Source: Sycon ciliatum (taxonomy: Eukaryota; Porifera; Calcarea; Leucosolenida; Sycettidae). From it: 64,000 bases of DNA. The DNA is taken from assembly GCF_964019385.1 (NCBI RefSeq), contig NC_088645.1:27917034-27981033 (forward strand), given 5' to 3'. Every line of letters starts with the position of its first letter. The first letter of the stretch is position 1. The notes under the pieces were generated by a model. The model had not been told where the DNA came from, ran no database searches, and saw only the letters and a list, made by a program, of their open reading frames with translations. Shown here in pieces: positions 24,100 to 37,174 of this stretch. The translations under genes and the position numbers were made by a program.

Positions 24100-24260
24100 C
24101 TAATATGGGACTATATGGGACTAACTCGAACCAGGGACCTTTCTCGCGAAGATCCCTGGTTCGAGTCCTGGTGGTGTGACTGAGGACGTTTTTCTTTCTT
24201 TCGTATCTGATTAGCAAGTGTTGAGTTTCGGAGAGAAAAAGAGCAGTACGAGGAACCTGG
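24100..24260 (+). mobile_element. partial tRNA-like SINE fragment
   Basis: GGTTCGAGTCC, an exact Pol III B-box form, is followed by TGGTGGTGTGACTGAGGACG. Upstream, the inverted sequence ACTCGAACCAGGGA pairs with TCCCTGGTTCGAGT across a 15-nt loop. No A-box or cloverleaf can be drawn, so it is not a tRNA gene. It is intronic in the receptor gene. Confidence 0.5.
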
Positions 24261-24420
24261 TCTAATTTCCTAATACTTTGCAACTCTCCATCAAGTCCCA
24301 AATTTTGAAATTCCGATCAGGGTTTATTTCTCAAGTCTTCACTCTATCCATTATTGTACACTGAAGACTTGCTACCACAAAACCTACAACCGGCTTCAAT
24401 GTTCTCTTCTTTGTTTCCAG

Positions 24421-24606
24421 AACTTTGTCCAGATCTCATTTTTGCAAAACACAACTTCAAACCCATTACTGATTTTAGCAGGGCGATTGGTACGAACATA
24501 TCAGTACAGTGTCAAACGGGGTTTCTTGCTAACACCAGTCTGGATGTGACCTATTCTACATGCCAGAGTGGCGGAGTATGGAACCCAAGACCACCAGCAT
24601 GTGAAA
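24421..24606 (+). CDS. exon: CCP/sushi domain
   Basis: A phase 1-1 exon of 186 bp lies between TTGTTTCCAG and the donor GAAA|GTAAGT. It encodes about 62 residues with four cysteines in CCP order: Cys near the start (ELCPDL), SVQCQTGF, YSTCQ, and a final PPAC preceded by GVWNPRP. The Trp-x-x-x-x-Pro-x-Cys ending and the Cys1-3/2-4 spacing are diagnostic for complement control protein modules. This is the best-supported host domain in the window. CCP modules act in cell-surface recognition and adhesion; the ligand is unknown. Confidence 0.88.
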
Positions 24607-24631
24607 GTAAGTCGGTACACTAGTTATTATT

Positions 24632-26399
24632 GGTGTTGAAACAAGCGTATCTTTAGCACCACGCTACCTGAACGCGTCCAAACGTCAACACCTGTAAAAA
24701 TCGTATTTTCCCATGAAAGTACTACCTGTTCAAGGATCGATAACTTTACCTTCCGTTGGACGAATTCCACGATCTTAAACTTCCTGGAAAGGTCTTGAGC
24801 CGAGGAACAAACTGGTGGCAAACCCAGCTCGGAGCAAAACCAAAACCCCGTGCTACAGTCTGGCAAACTTCATCAACGTGCTCGACAGACTCGAGTACGG
24901 CCAAGACTAACCGGGGTCAAATATTCAGCTGCCATTTCGGTCTCCTTGCTTGTATCGAGCTCAAATGTTTTGTCAAGACTCACGGGATCTACTACCATCA
25001 TTTGAATCCTGTTTCCATGGCAGCAAGTAGCGGGAAAAATGATCCACAATGGAAAATACGTGTTCTGCAGACTGCACGAAAAAATCTAGTTGAAATTTGC
25101 CGTGTCCAGTCGCATATCTCAACAACCGGTAGTCGTAACGCATCGGCGATTGTTTCTATCGCCAACTGAGAGTTTTCACGTGCAGATACAGGTTTCGATT
25201 GTGAGAATCGACCAAATATTGAGTAAGTTACGATAGTTTGAATAAGTCGCTATGGACTCAACACGGACCCCACGACTATGAGATGCAGGTTCATTGTGCA
25301 GTGTACAGCGCGCGTCGTACTAGTACCACGGCCGTGGGGCATGCAACTCATGTGCGTCGTACCAGTATGACGCTTGCGCTAAAGGGGTTAACAAACCAGC
25401 GAACAGTTCCACTAACGAGCAAGCTATCGAGAGAGCTAACGAGTTTCATTGATGTGGCAATATGATTTTTTACGTATTTTTTTCTAAGCTCGATTTCTTA
25501 TTCAATTCAGCTGGTTCAAATAATTATCACTGCTGGTATTTGGGGTTGCTTCTGCTTCACTTCGGACTACTGTTTGGTGCCGAGATGTCGTTTCAGCGCA
25601 GTCGTTGAGCAGCCTTTGTAAGAATAGACCGTTTTGCAACGATTGCAAGTAGCCCTGTTCTTCGCTGCATCGCGGGAGAAAACTTCCAAATGACTTGGAG
25701 TAACTTTTACTCGAATGGAAAGTTGACAGAAGCATGTCCTGCGACAGATCAGCAGATGCGGAACAAGACATCAGTGGAGGCCACCAAAGCTGCAACGACA
25801 ACTGAAACACATTCGCGTTGTGCAGGCATACGGTCACTGTAACTGCGAGTGATTTTCTTTTTGCATGGGACTGGACTCTTCGTACCAGGGAGTCGTAAAA
25901 TATTTAATAAGCCCCGGGCATATACTTTGCAGAGCGTCAAAAACCGGGCGTATATTTGGGCATGGGCGTATTTTAGGGCATGGGCGTTATTTCCGACGCA
26001 ATCTACAGAAGATGAATTTATCAGTAACCCACTAGTTTCAGTGAACCGCCATTCATACTGAGTGCGGTACAGGTACATCAAACCACAGCTGGAAATTTGG
26101 TCGTAACCAAGAATGTAGTGATAAATTACAGATTTGATATGTAAACCACTTGCTATGGTAAGTAAATGGCACGACACGTTACGCCCTGGGCTTATTTCGG
26201 GCATGGGCGCTAAAACGGACTTGAAGTGTGCACCGCCTATAACTGGGCTTATTATCGGACATGGGCGTTATTTAGGGTGGGCTTATTTACGGAATTTTAC
26301 GGTGCGGTGTTCGTTAGTGCACATGAGCTGGCCGCACAAACAAACCGAGTTTCTGGCGAGTGAGCTAACGAGTACCCGGTGAGATCGTTTCCACACTAC
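24632..26399. mobile_element. ~1.77-kb intronic element related to the MITE at 42,043-42,316
   Basis: The left end GGTGTTGAAACAAGCGTATC and the right end ACGAGTACCCGGTGAGATCG then TTTCCACACTAC match the two ends of the 274-bp element at 42,043. Internal blocks GCGAACAGTTCCACTAACGA and CAAACCGAGTTTCTGGCGAG are also shared. The extra 1.5 kb includes GGGCATGGGCG repeats and no identified transposase. It sits in the intron between the CCP and EGF-like exons. Confidence 0.65.
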
Positions 26400-26801
26400 T
26401 AGTGATGAGGGTTGTTTTTTCGGGGTTTTAAGAGTGTTAAGCAGTGAGTTATTTTCCAGCTTTATCTGGGTCTGTCGAGTTGCCGAACGAGAACAGTTGG
26501 AAAGCGGTTTCAAATGGCCGTGAAGTTGTGCACCGGTCATTTGTGTCTCAAAGTGTTACTAACTGGTGATGGAGGTCACATTCCACTTGCTATGCCTATC
26601 TAAATATAGTGATCACTCTAGCACACAATTTCACGCTCACTATCCGTTTTTGCCGACAATGACGACTTGCGTAATAAAACTAACGTCTAAAATAGACCTT
26701 GAATTATCCTAGTTCCAAGCAAACACACAAACATGCTGGTCTATAATAATACCGGTAAATGGCACACTTTTTGCACCCGTTCTCTTCTATTTCCATTCCA
26801 G

Positions 26802-26924
26802 GAGGTTGCAAAGTTAGATGTTCCGATGACATCAATGTTGAATCCTGTAATCACGTGATGGGACAAGGCACTGTCAACTGTATTTGTAAACTAAACTATA
26901 TATGGGCGGGGAGCAAGTGTGTGG
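26802..26924 (+). CDS. exon: EGF-like domain
   Basis: A phase 1-1 exon of 123 bp lies between TTCCATTCCAG and GTGTGG|GTAAGT. Six cysteines are spaced C-x3-C-x8-C-x10-C-x-C-x10-C, which fits the EGF pattern with its C-x-C core. There is no Asp-x-Asn/Asp-Glu calcium signature. The symmetric phase matches the CCP exon upstream and the short exon downstream, so all three can be spliced in frame. Confidence 0.78.
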
Positions 26925-27212
26925 GTAAGTGACTTATGTGCTATGCATCACACAACTTCACATTGATGTGTTGTGAATTGTGCCATGGTTCATGCTTGGG
27001 TGAGACAGAGACAGGCGCTGAACACTAATGTCACTGGCAATGTTTGAGTGCACACTCCTGTATGGCAAAACCTATGTGTACTTCACATGGGGATCACTAG
27101 TAGCTGCAATCTAGGTTTTCACTTGCTTCTTTCCATCTCTGCCTTTCTGTGTGTAACGCATATGCTTGTGTGTCGGTATATATGTGCGTGTATTTTGCTG
27201 TGTTCTATTTAG

Positions 27213-27242
27213 TAGTCTCTCCTACAAGTCCTGTTACCAGTG
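27213..27242 (+). CDS. candidate 30-bp stalk exon
   Basis: Acceptor TTCTATTTAG and donor CCAGTG|GTACGT bound a phase 1-1 micro-exon encoding about ten Ser/Thr/Pro/Val residues (VSPTSPVTS), suitable as a membrane-proximal stalk. Its shortness makes chance possible; the phase agreement is the main support. Confidence 0.45.
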
Positions 27243-27748
27243 GTACGTTCGATTCTGTTTCTCCTTGCCTTGCACTTTCAGTGAGTGCATCAAGCACTGC
27301 AATGGGTTTTGAAAACACTGCATGACCACTGTGTTGCATCTACTGGTGCAGAAGTGACCATTAGAGCAGTGACAACAACTTTCTGCAGCATGTACTAGAA
27401 AAAACATGTGTCAGAATTGTTTCTAGCCGCGCAAAGATGTATGTGTCTTTCATGGTGGCTCGGTGTGCACGCTGTATACGTCTAGGCGAGCAAGAATGTA
27501 TGTGTCTTTCATGGTAGGTTCGGTGTGTACTCTGTGTAGGCCCAGTATGCCTGTACCACACCACTCAGTGTGTCAGAAGTAACTAGTTGCTGCTCGACAT
27601 CTCGTACTGAATGCCTCGTTTCTGTTTATGTCCTTTTGTGGCCCAAAATGTCACAACCTACGGTTCAACTACCACTTCATCGGCGCTTCTGCCCACGACG
27701 CCACGACTACTTCACACAAACTCGCTACCTCCTACATCTTATAATCAG

Positions 27749-27911
27749 CTATGTCAAGTGGAACACGATCCTTGCATCCGCCTTCCACTGCCGATGATTC
27801 TACAAAGCAGCGTGTATCAACTGCAGCTATCGTTGGCATTGCTAGTGTAGTAAGCATCGTGACAGTGGCATGTGCCATCCTTCTCACCTTCAAGATGAAG
27901 AAGGTTCACAG
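27749..27911 (+). CDS. exon: transmembrane segment
   Basis: From acceptor ATAATCAG to donor CACAG|GTAGGA the exon starts in phase 1 and ends in phase 2. It encodes a polar Ser/Thr/Pro stretch, then a hydrophobic helix AAIVGIASVVSIVTVACAIL (with LTF following) and the basic stop-transfer KMKK, as in a type I membrane protein. A stop lies in the same frame just 5' of the acceptor, which agrees with the exon starting there. It leads in phase to the tail exon at 31,181. Confidence 0.75.
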
Positions 27912-28990
27912 GTAGGATCTTACTATAAATTTCTACTTTATACTGGTGTGGCGGCGGCTTGTGTACTGTTTGCTCTTGGTCTCTACTGTAAATTACCACC
28001 AGAGCACCCCACCTTGATTTCACAGCCAGGGAAAACATAATCCTATGGCAGAGTGCAATAGATTGTGTGCGATGTGAGAGCCTTAGTGTACTAAAGTCAC
28101 ACTTAGGTTTTTGTGTGCAGCTCGTGTCCGCCAAAAGTTAACGTGTATACGGATTGACTGCACAACGTGCAATATGTATACACGGTTCGTGTGGTATGAC
28201 CTACAGGCAGGACACCACGTCCACAATACGAGCAGAAAAGGACGCGCCGTACTCGCTGTACTTTACGCTACTTACGTCTATGCGCTCATAGGATATGAAG
28301 CATGGCTAGTGGCTCTGGAAATTACCTACATCCGAAGTGCCACCAGCAGTTACATGTTGCCCTGCCTTTACAATGAGAAAACCCTGTATGGTGGAGAAAT
28401 GCGCACAGAAACAATTTCGCCTGGTTGCATCATGTGTGAGCGAACAAGGTAGAAACGGAGAAATGGAATGTTACCTACATTTTGGCAAAAATCTGTTTTG
28501 CATGAAGGTCACCTACAACAATCTATTTTTTCAGGTTCCAAAGTTTCAGGCTGCGACTATCTATGAAGGAGTGTTTCAATCCTCTCCATTTTTCGGCACT
28601 AGCAATAGTCCAAGAAGATGGCTGCTACAAACGTTTGAACTTGCACTTCGTGCCAAGACGACTGACTCACGACTGCCGTGTGGAGCACATGAAAAGTACG
28701 TCAGGCGGTCCCCTCGTGAAGCCTGCAAGAAAGCACCACTCTCTGCTCAACACACAGTGTTTCGGGGAATTCCCCTCTCGTCATCACTGACTCATCAGCT
28801 GAACTGGAGTAAGCTGAGTAGGTCTAACGTCTGGAGCAGCCTCCTTCTTCTACAATAACTGCCCAAGTTTCAACATCTCACTTTGACAATAGTTTGATAG
28901 GATCAATTAAAACTGTGCAATTTTTGATCAACATCGATGTGTCCGTTTTTATGTTCGGATTTGAGTACGATCCACCTCTGCATCGCATTT
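27912..28990. other. intronic sequence, with an alternative 3' exon possible at 28,535
   Basis: Mostly unremarkable. TTTTTTCAG at 28,526-28,534 could act as an acceptor. Joined in phase 2 it would give about 86 residues ending at 28,790 with no recognisable motif. I favour the exon at 31,181, whose composition is more protein-like. Confidence 0.35.
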
Positions 28991-28991
28991 G

Positions 28992-29283
28992 CAATTGAAG
29001 GGCTCCGATTCAACACGATGTAAAACCGTTTTATGGAAAGTTCAGGAACTGCAGTTTTTCCTTTGTTCTTTTCGGTCTGCACTGCAGCAGCAATGACCTT
29101 TATCGTGTTTTGCAGAAGAACGCAAACTTTAGGCATCATTTTGACTGGGATGTATCTCAATTTGACCCGTAAAACCGACACACACAGACGTCCGTGGCGT
29201 GATGATGAATTCTTCCATTACAAAAAAACGCAAAAGCTCCGGTTTGGTCATTATAGCGTTTTGAATTGGAGCCCTTCAATTGT
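28992..29283. mobile_element. MITE-like element with ~27-bp inverted ends
   Basis: GCAATTGAAGGGCTCCGATT then CAACACG on the left is mirrored by CGTTTTGAATTGGAGCCCTT then CAATTG on the right. There is no coding region. Lies in the same intron. Confidence 0.6.
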
Positions 29284-29400
29284 GTTTATGGATTCTCCAC
29301 AGGCCTTAGCCTAAATCGATTGAGTCTCCGTCATTGCACATGCAAAAAGTATGTCCGAAATAGAGAAAAAAGAAAAAAATATTGTATATAAACGCAGTTG

Positions 29401-29555
29401 CATTGATTTTCCAATGGTGGGGTATGGCATAATTGTATATCTGTGCATAACACATTGATTTTCCAATGGTGGGGTATGGCATAGTGGTATGTCTGTGCAT
29501 AACACATTGATTTCTCAATGGTGGAGTATGGCAGAGTGGTATGTCTGTGCATATT
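29401..29555 (+). repeat. 52-bp minisatellite, three copies
   Basis: The unit begins CATTGATTTTCCAATGGTGG and includes GGTATGGCAT and CTGTGCATAACA. Units start at 29,401, 29,453 and 29,505. Confidence 0.92.
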
Positions 29556-29581
29556 ACACATGCAATGATAACATCCTGATA

Positions 29582-29709
29582 AGAAGAAGGACAAAATGTT
29601 ACGAGTTATGACTAACTGCCCACCAACGTAACCAGATCTTATACAGTCAGAGAGTGCGACAAAATGGTGGACAGTTATTCATAACTCGTAACATTTTGTC
29701 CTTCTTCTT
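29582..29709. mobile_element. 128-bp MITE
   Basis: Terminal inverted repeats of about 38 bp begin AGAAGAAGGACAAAATGTTA on the left and are mirrored to ..TTGTCCTTCTTCTT on the right. The spacer is ~50 bp. Too short to encode a protein. Confidence 0.8.
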
Positions 29710-30230
29710 TTCACAATAATTTAATTGGCTCACCATCCGAGTTAAATGATAACATCAACAATAATAACAGTTTTGGATAGTCTCCACAGGCCCAAGTCAC
29801 CCCCTGGCAACAAACGTAGAAATCAATTTCACAGTCCGCTCAAGACTCAGTTAGACTGAATTTTCAGCATCCGTAGGAACTCCACCACCCTTCAAAGATT
29901 TAAAGTGCAGAAGCAGCTCCTAAAGCGGTGGGAGGCCCACCACCAAAGTGGTCCGAGACCGAAAAGCTCATTTGCTGCATTCATGTTTCCCTCGTGCCAG
30001 GCCACGAGTTTCCTATCGACTATGGGCCGCAGCACAGCTGGAACAAATCCTTCCGCTTCCTGGCAGGACTTGAACCTGGTACCATCTATTTCTCAATCAT
30101 GGTCTTAGACAAACCCCCATGTCAACACCCTAGAATACTACCGAATACTGGATTAACGATTTGATTATAGAGACGTAGTAGGCCGTCGAACTCTGACGTC
30201 ACAGCTTCTTGACAACGCGTAATTACTTGG

Positions 30231-30801
30231 CCAAGTGGTGCCAAACAAAAGTCGCGTCACCTGCACTTTTCGTGTTTCCAGTGGCAGCAGCATTATGCAG
30301 TGACCACAGCTACAGCATCTTTTTGACTGAGGAGAGCGCCAGCGAGACTATTTATTTCAAATAAACTGCTACTTGTCGCCGAGTTTCTAGTTTTCGCCTT
30401 GTAGAGAAGGAGAAGCCGTAGCTGATTTTTTTGCTTGGCCACTGCTGTGCCTGTACTGTCGTTTGACTTTACATGTAGTCGCCGGCCAAGAAACAATGAT
30501 CGGTGCCTCTGTTATTTATATCACCGTGATCGCTGATTTCTTTTGGTTCTGAGACCAACCAACTCTGGGCTGGTTTCCTTGTCCAGCGGCAAGCGAAAAT
30601 CATAACTCCTATCTCTCAGGTGCTGGGTAACACTCAGCAGGTAAACACTGCACGATGGCTTGAGAGCCAAGGAGAAACTTGTTGAAGTAAAACAAATTTT
30701 GAAGTCGCAATCTGCACCAGCGCGCCCCAGTCAAAGTGATGCTGTAACCGTTGGAAACACGACAAGTGCAGGTGACGCGACTTTTGTTTGTTACCACTTG
30801 G
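30231..30801. mobile_element. 571-bp element with 48-bp terminal inverted repeats
   Basis: The left end CCAAGTGGTGCCAAACAAAA then GTCGCGTCACCTGCAC is mirrored at the right end with about three mismatches. The interior has no transposase. A right-half copy lies at 2,868-3,133. Intronic in the receptor gene model. Confidence 0.82.
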
Positions 30802-31111
30802 GCTTGTAACTACATGTGACTACGAGTTTTCAGGCAGCGTGACGTAGGCACTTCGACAGCCTATAGCAGAATAGAAAAGAAGCACTGGCAAGAAAGTAAT
30901 GAAAAGACACGAAGTTTATCTGGTCAGTACAACACTGATGGCGTGCTCATTACCACAATCTCCCAAACATAGCTGCACAAAACAATAAAACGAGAACATG
31001 GAGAAAAGGATCCATGTGGGCTCAAAACCCATGGCGAGTAGAAGTTACATAGAATAAATGATAGAGCAGAATGGTTTTATATGACGAGCGTCAGAATTGC
31101 AGTTCATTCTT

Positions 31112-31149
31112 TTCGATGTACTTGCACTTAAAAGTGCAAGTACATCGAA
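31112..31149. repeat. perfect 18-bp-arm palindrome
   Basis: TTCGATGTACTTGCACTT, two A residues, then the exact reverse complement. It lies about 30 bp before the tail exon of the receptor gene. Confidence 0.95.
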
Positions 31150-31180
31150 CTTATTGGTGTCATCAATTCCACTTCAACAG

Positions 31181-31448
31181 GACACTGCCTGTGGACTCTC
31201 CTGCCACTGTCCCCGTGGATATCCTGCCCCCCAACACCACCGAGGAGGAAGGTGGTGATGACCAACAGGCTGCAGCCCAGCCAGACACAACCACAACAAC
31301 AATTGCAGTCAGCCAACGGGTACCGCAAAGGTCAACGACTAAATGCAAGGTGGCACGACCATTTGTAGTTGTTGCACCCGCAACGAAATCCCATGTATAC
31401 TCAATTGAAGAAGTATCTTCTTCCGGGGAGATTGAACTGCTGACGTAG
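31181..31448 (+). CDS. terminal exon: cytoplasmic tail of the membrane protein
   Basis: Acceptor CACTTCAACAG is followed by phase 2 coding that completes the AG| left by the transmembrane exon to an Arg codon. The roughly 89 residues include Pro/Ser/Thr-rich and acidic segments (NTTEEEGGDDQQ), a short poly-Thr run and one Tyr (HVYSIEEV), ending at TAG 31,446-31,448. No kinase, death or TIR domain is present and the Tyr does not fit the ITIM consensus. No obvious AATAAA follows closely. Assignment to this gene rests on phase and composition. Confidence 0.6.
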
Positions 31449-32324
31449 TTATGTAAGTCCACTTCCTACAACCCAGCACTACTTATACATGGAAAGTTTA
31501 AGGTTGCATTTGTTCGGTCATTCCCCGAATGGGCATGAAATGCAGTCGGTACCCATTGCGGAATCGGAATGAGGGTAGCAAACAAACCCGCCCGCGTTGA
31601 CTAGTGAATCTGGCGTTTTGTGCAACTCTGGAAATGATGGTTGGTTGTTTTGTTTGTATACCAGCTTCACCTGTTGTTTTGTAGCCTTGCCAAGGCTATC
31701 GGTAGTTACTTTTTTGCTTGCGCACATTTCTGCATGCCCCTTACAACAGTCCAGATGATGGTGCGGCCAAACGCGGCGTAGATCTACGAGCACCCGTGAC
31801 TAGGGTGCCTATACATGGCGTTTGTCCACTACTTCATCATGACTATTCGACACCTCGTCTCAGACACAGAAACATCTCTAGTTCTACACGTAACTGAGGC
31901 TCTTTTTTTATTTGACAGAAATTAGGCACTGCAGTGAGCAGAAACCAAGTGGCAGGCTCAGTACCTGTTTGGAAGATTAGGTGCTGTGGATCGTGGGGCT
32001 CGACAATGAGTTCTTGCTAGTCTCGCTGTGATTCTAGAGGCCCTGCTCGACGATGAGGAGGAGAGGTGCGAGGCCATCTTTCCAGTTCTTATCCTGTGCG
32101 AACACTTTCTCAGGCAGCCAAGGGTCAAAATACCACCAACAAGTAACTATGCCGAGCTTGCAGTGCCGCCCTATACCCTATACAATGTCCGGCAACATTG
32201 CGTATGGCAAGAATCGAGTTTAAAGTTTGTTGGCGGAGGTATGCAACAGCGACAAAGGCCACAGTGGCCGAAGCGCATTGTCATTCCGCTCGGAATGAGA
32301 ACTCATTCCACTTTTTGTTTGGAA
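31449..32324. other. no recognisable gene
   Basis: Unique sequence. A 134-codon open frame at 32,028-32,432 begins with a plausible acidic stretch but runs into the dispersed repeat at 32,325 and has no motif I know. Confidence 0.5.
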
Positions 32325-32440
32325 TCGCCGACAACGATTCTGCTCCATTCATTCAGCGACCGGAATCGGCATTGCGCGAACACAGCCGAATGTATCAAAC
32401 AAACGTACTGGAACCAAAACAAGGTGCAATGACTTTGAAA
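32325..32440 (+). repeat. dispersed repeat, inverted relative to 8,405-8,545
   Basis: See the copy at 8,405-8,545. Shared blocks are ATTCTGCTCCATTCATT, CCGGAATCGG, ATCAAACAAACG and GAACCAAAACAAGG. Confidence 0.65.
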
Positions 32441-32585
32441 CAAGCGCAACCTGTGTCTGATGTTGCTGTTGTAGAAGTTTATTTAACGTCGCACCACAAA
32501 CAGAGGGTATCGTCTCCTTTGATACATGTGGACGACATAGGATGATGCTTTCCAACTGTTTCCTTCCATGCACTGTCCACTTTCT

Positions 32586-34842
<2,257 letters not shown>

Positions 34843-34920
<78 letters not shown>

Positions 34921-34931
34921 TTCTCTCTCTC
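34843..34931 (+). repeat. (CT)n microsatellite after the LINE
   Basis: About 44 CT units with two small interruptions near the end (CTATCTCTTT). Confidence 0.95.
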
Positions 34932-35116
34932 AATGTTATCGTCATCGGCCTTTGTTGGCCGTGAGCAACTACTCCTGCTTCCTCATTGTGTCTGTCTTTC
35001 CCTGTTGTTTTTCTCTCTTCCTCTCCATCTTCCTGTACTCCAGAGCCTCGGGCAAGCCTATCTGAAACTATGCCACGCTTCTTCCAGCTGACGCGCTCGG
35101 GTGTGTCTGTCACTAT

Positions 35117-35539
35117 CGGCCCTAACACGCATGCACAACCACACATGCACACCCACACAGGCACATCCACGCATGCACAGCATAGTGGACTTCGTAAAAA
35201 ATAAAAAAATAAATAAAAATAAAAATCCGCGCATGCACATCCACACGTGCACATCCACACATGCACATCCACGCATGTACATCCACATCCACGCATGCAC
35301 ACCCACACATGCGCTCCCATGCATGCCCATCCACGCATGCGCTCCCATGCATGCACACCCACACATGCACACCCACGCATGCACATCCACGCATGCACAT
35401 CTACACATGCACATCCACACATGCACATCCACGCATGTACATCCACATCCACGCATGCACACCCACACATGCGCTCCCATGCATGCACACCATCGCATGT
35501 ACACCCACTGCCACTCAACCACATACACATGCGTTCCCG

Positions 35540-35540
<1 letters not shown>
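35117..35540 (+). repeat. CATGCACATCCACA-type minisatellite
   Basis: A degenerate 12-14-bp unit, such as CATGCACATCCACG or CATGCACACCCACA, with an AT-rich interruption at 35,190-35,228. Longer blocks repeat (35,229-35,340 resembles 35,390-35,490). Confidence 0.9.
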
Positions 35541-35584
<44 letters not shown>

Positions 35585-35594
35585 GCGCGCGCGC
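35541..35594 (+). repeat. (AC)n microsatellite with GC tail
   Basis: About 20 AC units followed by alternating GC. No gene is apparent from here to the 12-bp minisatellite at 36,999. Confidence 0.95.
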
Positions 35595-36998
35595 ATGTGT
35601 TCGCACTAACACATACACGTGCACTAACACATACACACACCTGCTTACCAACACCCTTTCACAATGCTTTCCTGTCCACTCTGTTTTTTCTGCGTGCAGT
35701 CCTCCCCAATGTTGTGTATATTTTGAGCATCGCAGGATGTGATTGCATGTCCTATGTTTTTGTATTTTAGCTCTTTCTGTTTTTTTCCTTTACACTTGTA
35801 GAGATAGTATCCCTAGTTTCTTGGTGGAAGTTGCCTGAGCTAGTTTAGCAAGCTGTATGCTTCCTTTAAAATATACATAACTGTATGGTATGTACTCACA
35901 CTATGTTTTGTGGCCGATTTTGACCAGTCCCCAGTTTCGGTTTCCTTTCGCCTCGAGCAGCACTCCCTTTTTCTTTTCTTTTTAGTGATTGACTTTGTAT
36001 TGATCTGCTGTGACTATGATACTACGAGGAAAGTTGCTGTTTCTTCTATTCGGTGCATTGCCCTTTCTTGCCTGCTTCAGCGCTAGCAAGGCGCAGTGCA
36101 TTTGTTGCAAATATGTCATCAGATTTCCAAATTATATCTTTTGTGAGTTTTAAATGAAATTTTGAATTTGAATCGCAGTGAAGGACCGTTTCTGGGGTTT
36201 GCAGGTAGAAGTAAAGTCTCCAAAAAAATTAACCTTTTTTGTAATTTTGGCATGTTACCGTGCAGAAAGTTTATCGATGTTTGTAAGACGGAAAGAACAT
36301 GCATGGCTGTTTGCGCATCTTTACACAGACATGTCAAACCGGGTTCACGATAACGTTTCTTCAAATAAGGGAAAAATTGGTAATTAAAACGCTAGACATT
36401 GCGACTCGTTATACTTTCCAGTTTTACAGTATTGCAGGTTGTGGACGTGACTTCTTGAGTCGAGGAATACATGTAGGTAGTGAATGGGAGTAGATGGCAG
36501 CAGGACGGTATGTATTTAGAGGGAGTACTATGTACTAGCTCTGTACCTAATTAAACTGAGCACAGTCATGAGCAACCCGGTGTTCAACATCATGCACTGT
36601 TACAATACCAGCCAATACAGCTAATCAGTGTGAATGCCGGAGCCGCAGACGATAGCAGATTGCGACCAAGTAGACACATCTACTGTGTTCTGCACACGCT
36701 GGTCATCGGGTAGATGGACATGTATCCGGTCCAATGGTCCAGTGCTCCACGCATTGCATTCAGACTTCACTGCACTGTTGAATAGCAGGCGTTGAGTCAT
36801 ACTCCCCGCCGGGATGCTTCACCAGCCAATACACCTAATCAGTGTGGCAATATGACTGGCTGCATGTTCACACAATACTCACACCTAACAAAGAGTAGAG
36901 ACAGAGCACGTTCAGGTTGGGTGTTTCCTAAACCTGACTCTTGTTCACGATTACCAACCGGGGACGCATGTTCCAAGCACTGGACGGACGGTCCGGGC
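35595..36998. other. no recognisable gene
   Basis: Unique AT-rich DNA. A 26-bp block ACCAGCCAATACA.CTAATCAGTGTG occurs twice (near 36,607 and 36,822). An open frame that runs into the 12-bp minisatellite lacks any domain. Confidence 0.5.
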
Positions 36999-37174
36999 TC
37001 CAGTGGCAAGTCCAGTGGCAAGTCCAGTGGCAAGTCCAGTGGCAAGTCCAGTGGCAAGTCCAGTGGCAAGTCCAGTGGCAAGTCCAGTGGCAAGTCCAGT
37101 GGCAAGTCCAGTGGCAAGTCCAGTGGCAAGTCCAGTGGCAAGTCCAGTGGCAAGTCCAGTGGCAAGTCCAGTGG
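36999..37174 (+). repeat. 12-bp minisatellite, ~14.7 copies
   Basis: The unit TCCAGTGGCAAG is essentially perfect. Because 12 is divisible by 3, each frame reads a short peptide repeat (one is Ser-Ser-Gly-Lys). No splice sites or protein context support coding. Confidence 0.95.

Noticed and set aside
24150..24180. tRNA gene indicated by GGTTCGAGTCC
   Set aside because: No A-box, anticodon arm or acceptor stem can be formed; better explained as a SINE fragment and hairpin.
28535..28790. Alternative cytoplasmic exon of the receptor gene
   Set aside because: The acceptor is acceptable and the phase fits, but the peptide is of non-protein-like composition. The exon at 31,181 fits the same phase with better composition.
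34913..35770. His/Thr/Cys-rich frames at the CATGCACATCCAC minisatellite
   Set aside because: Open on several frames of both strands because of the repeat; no conserved domain.
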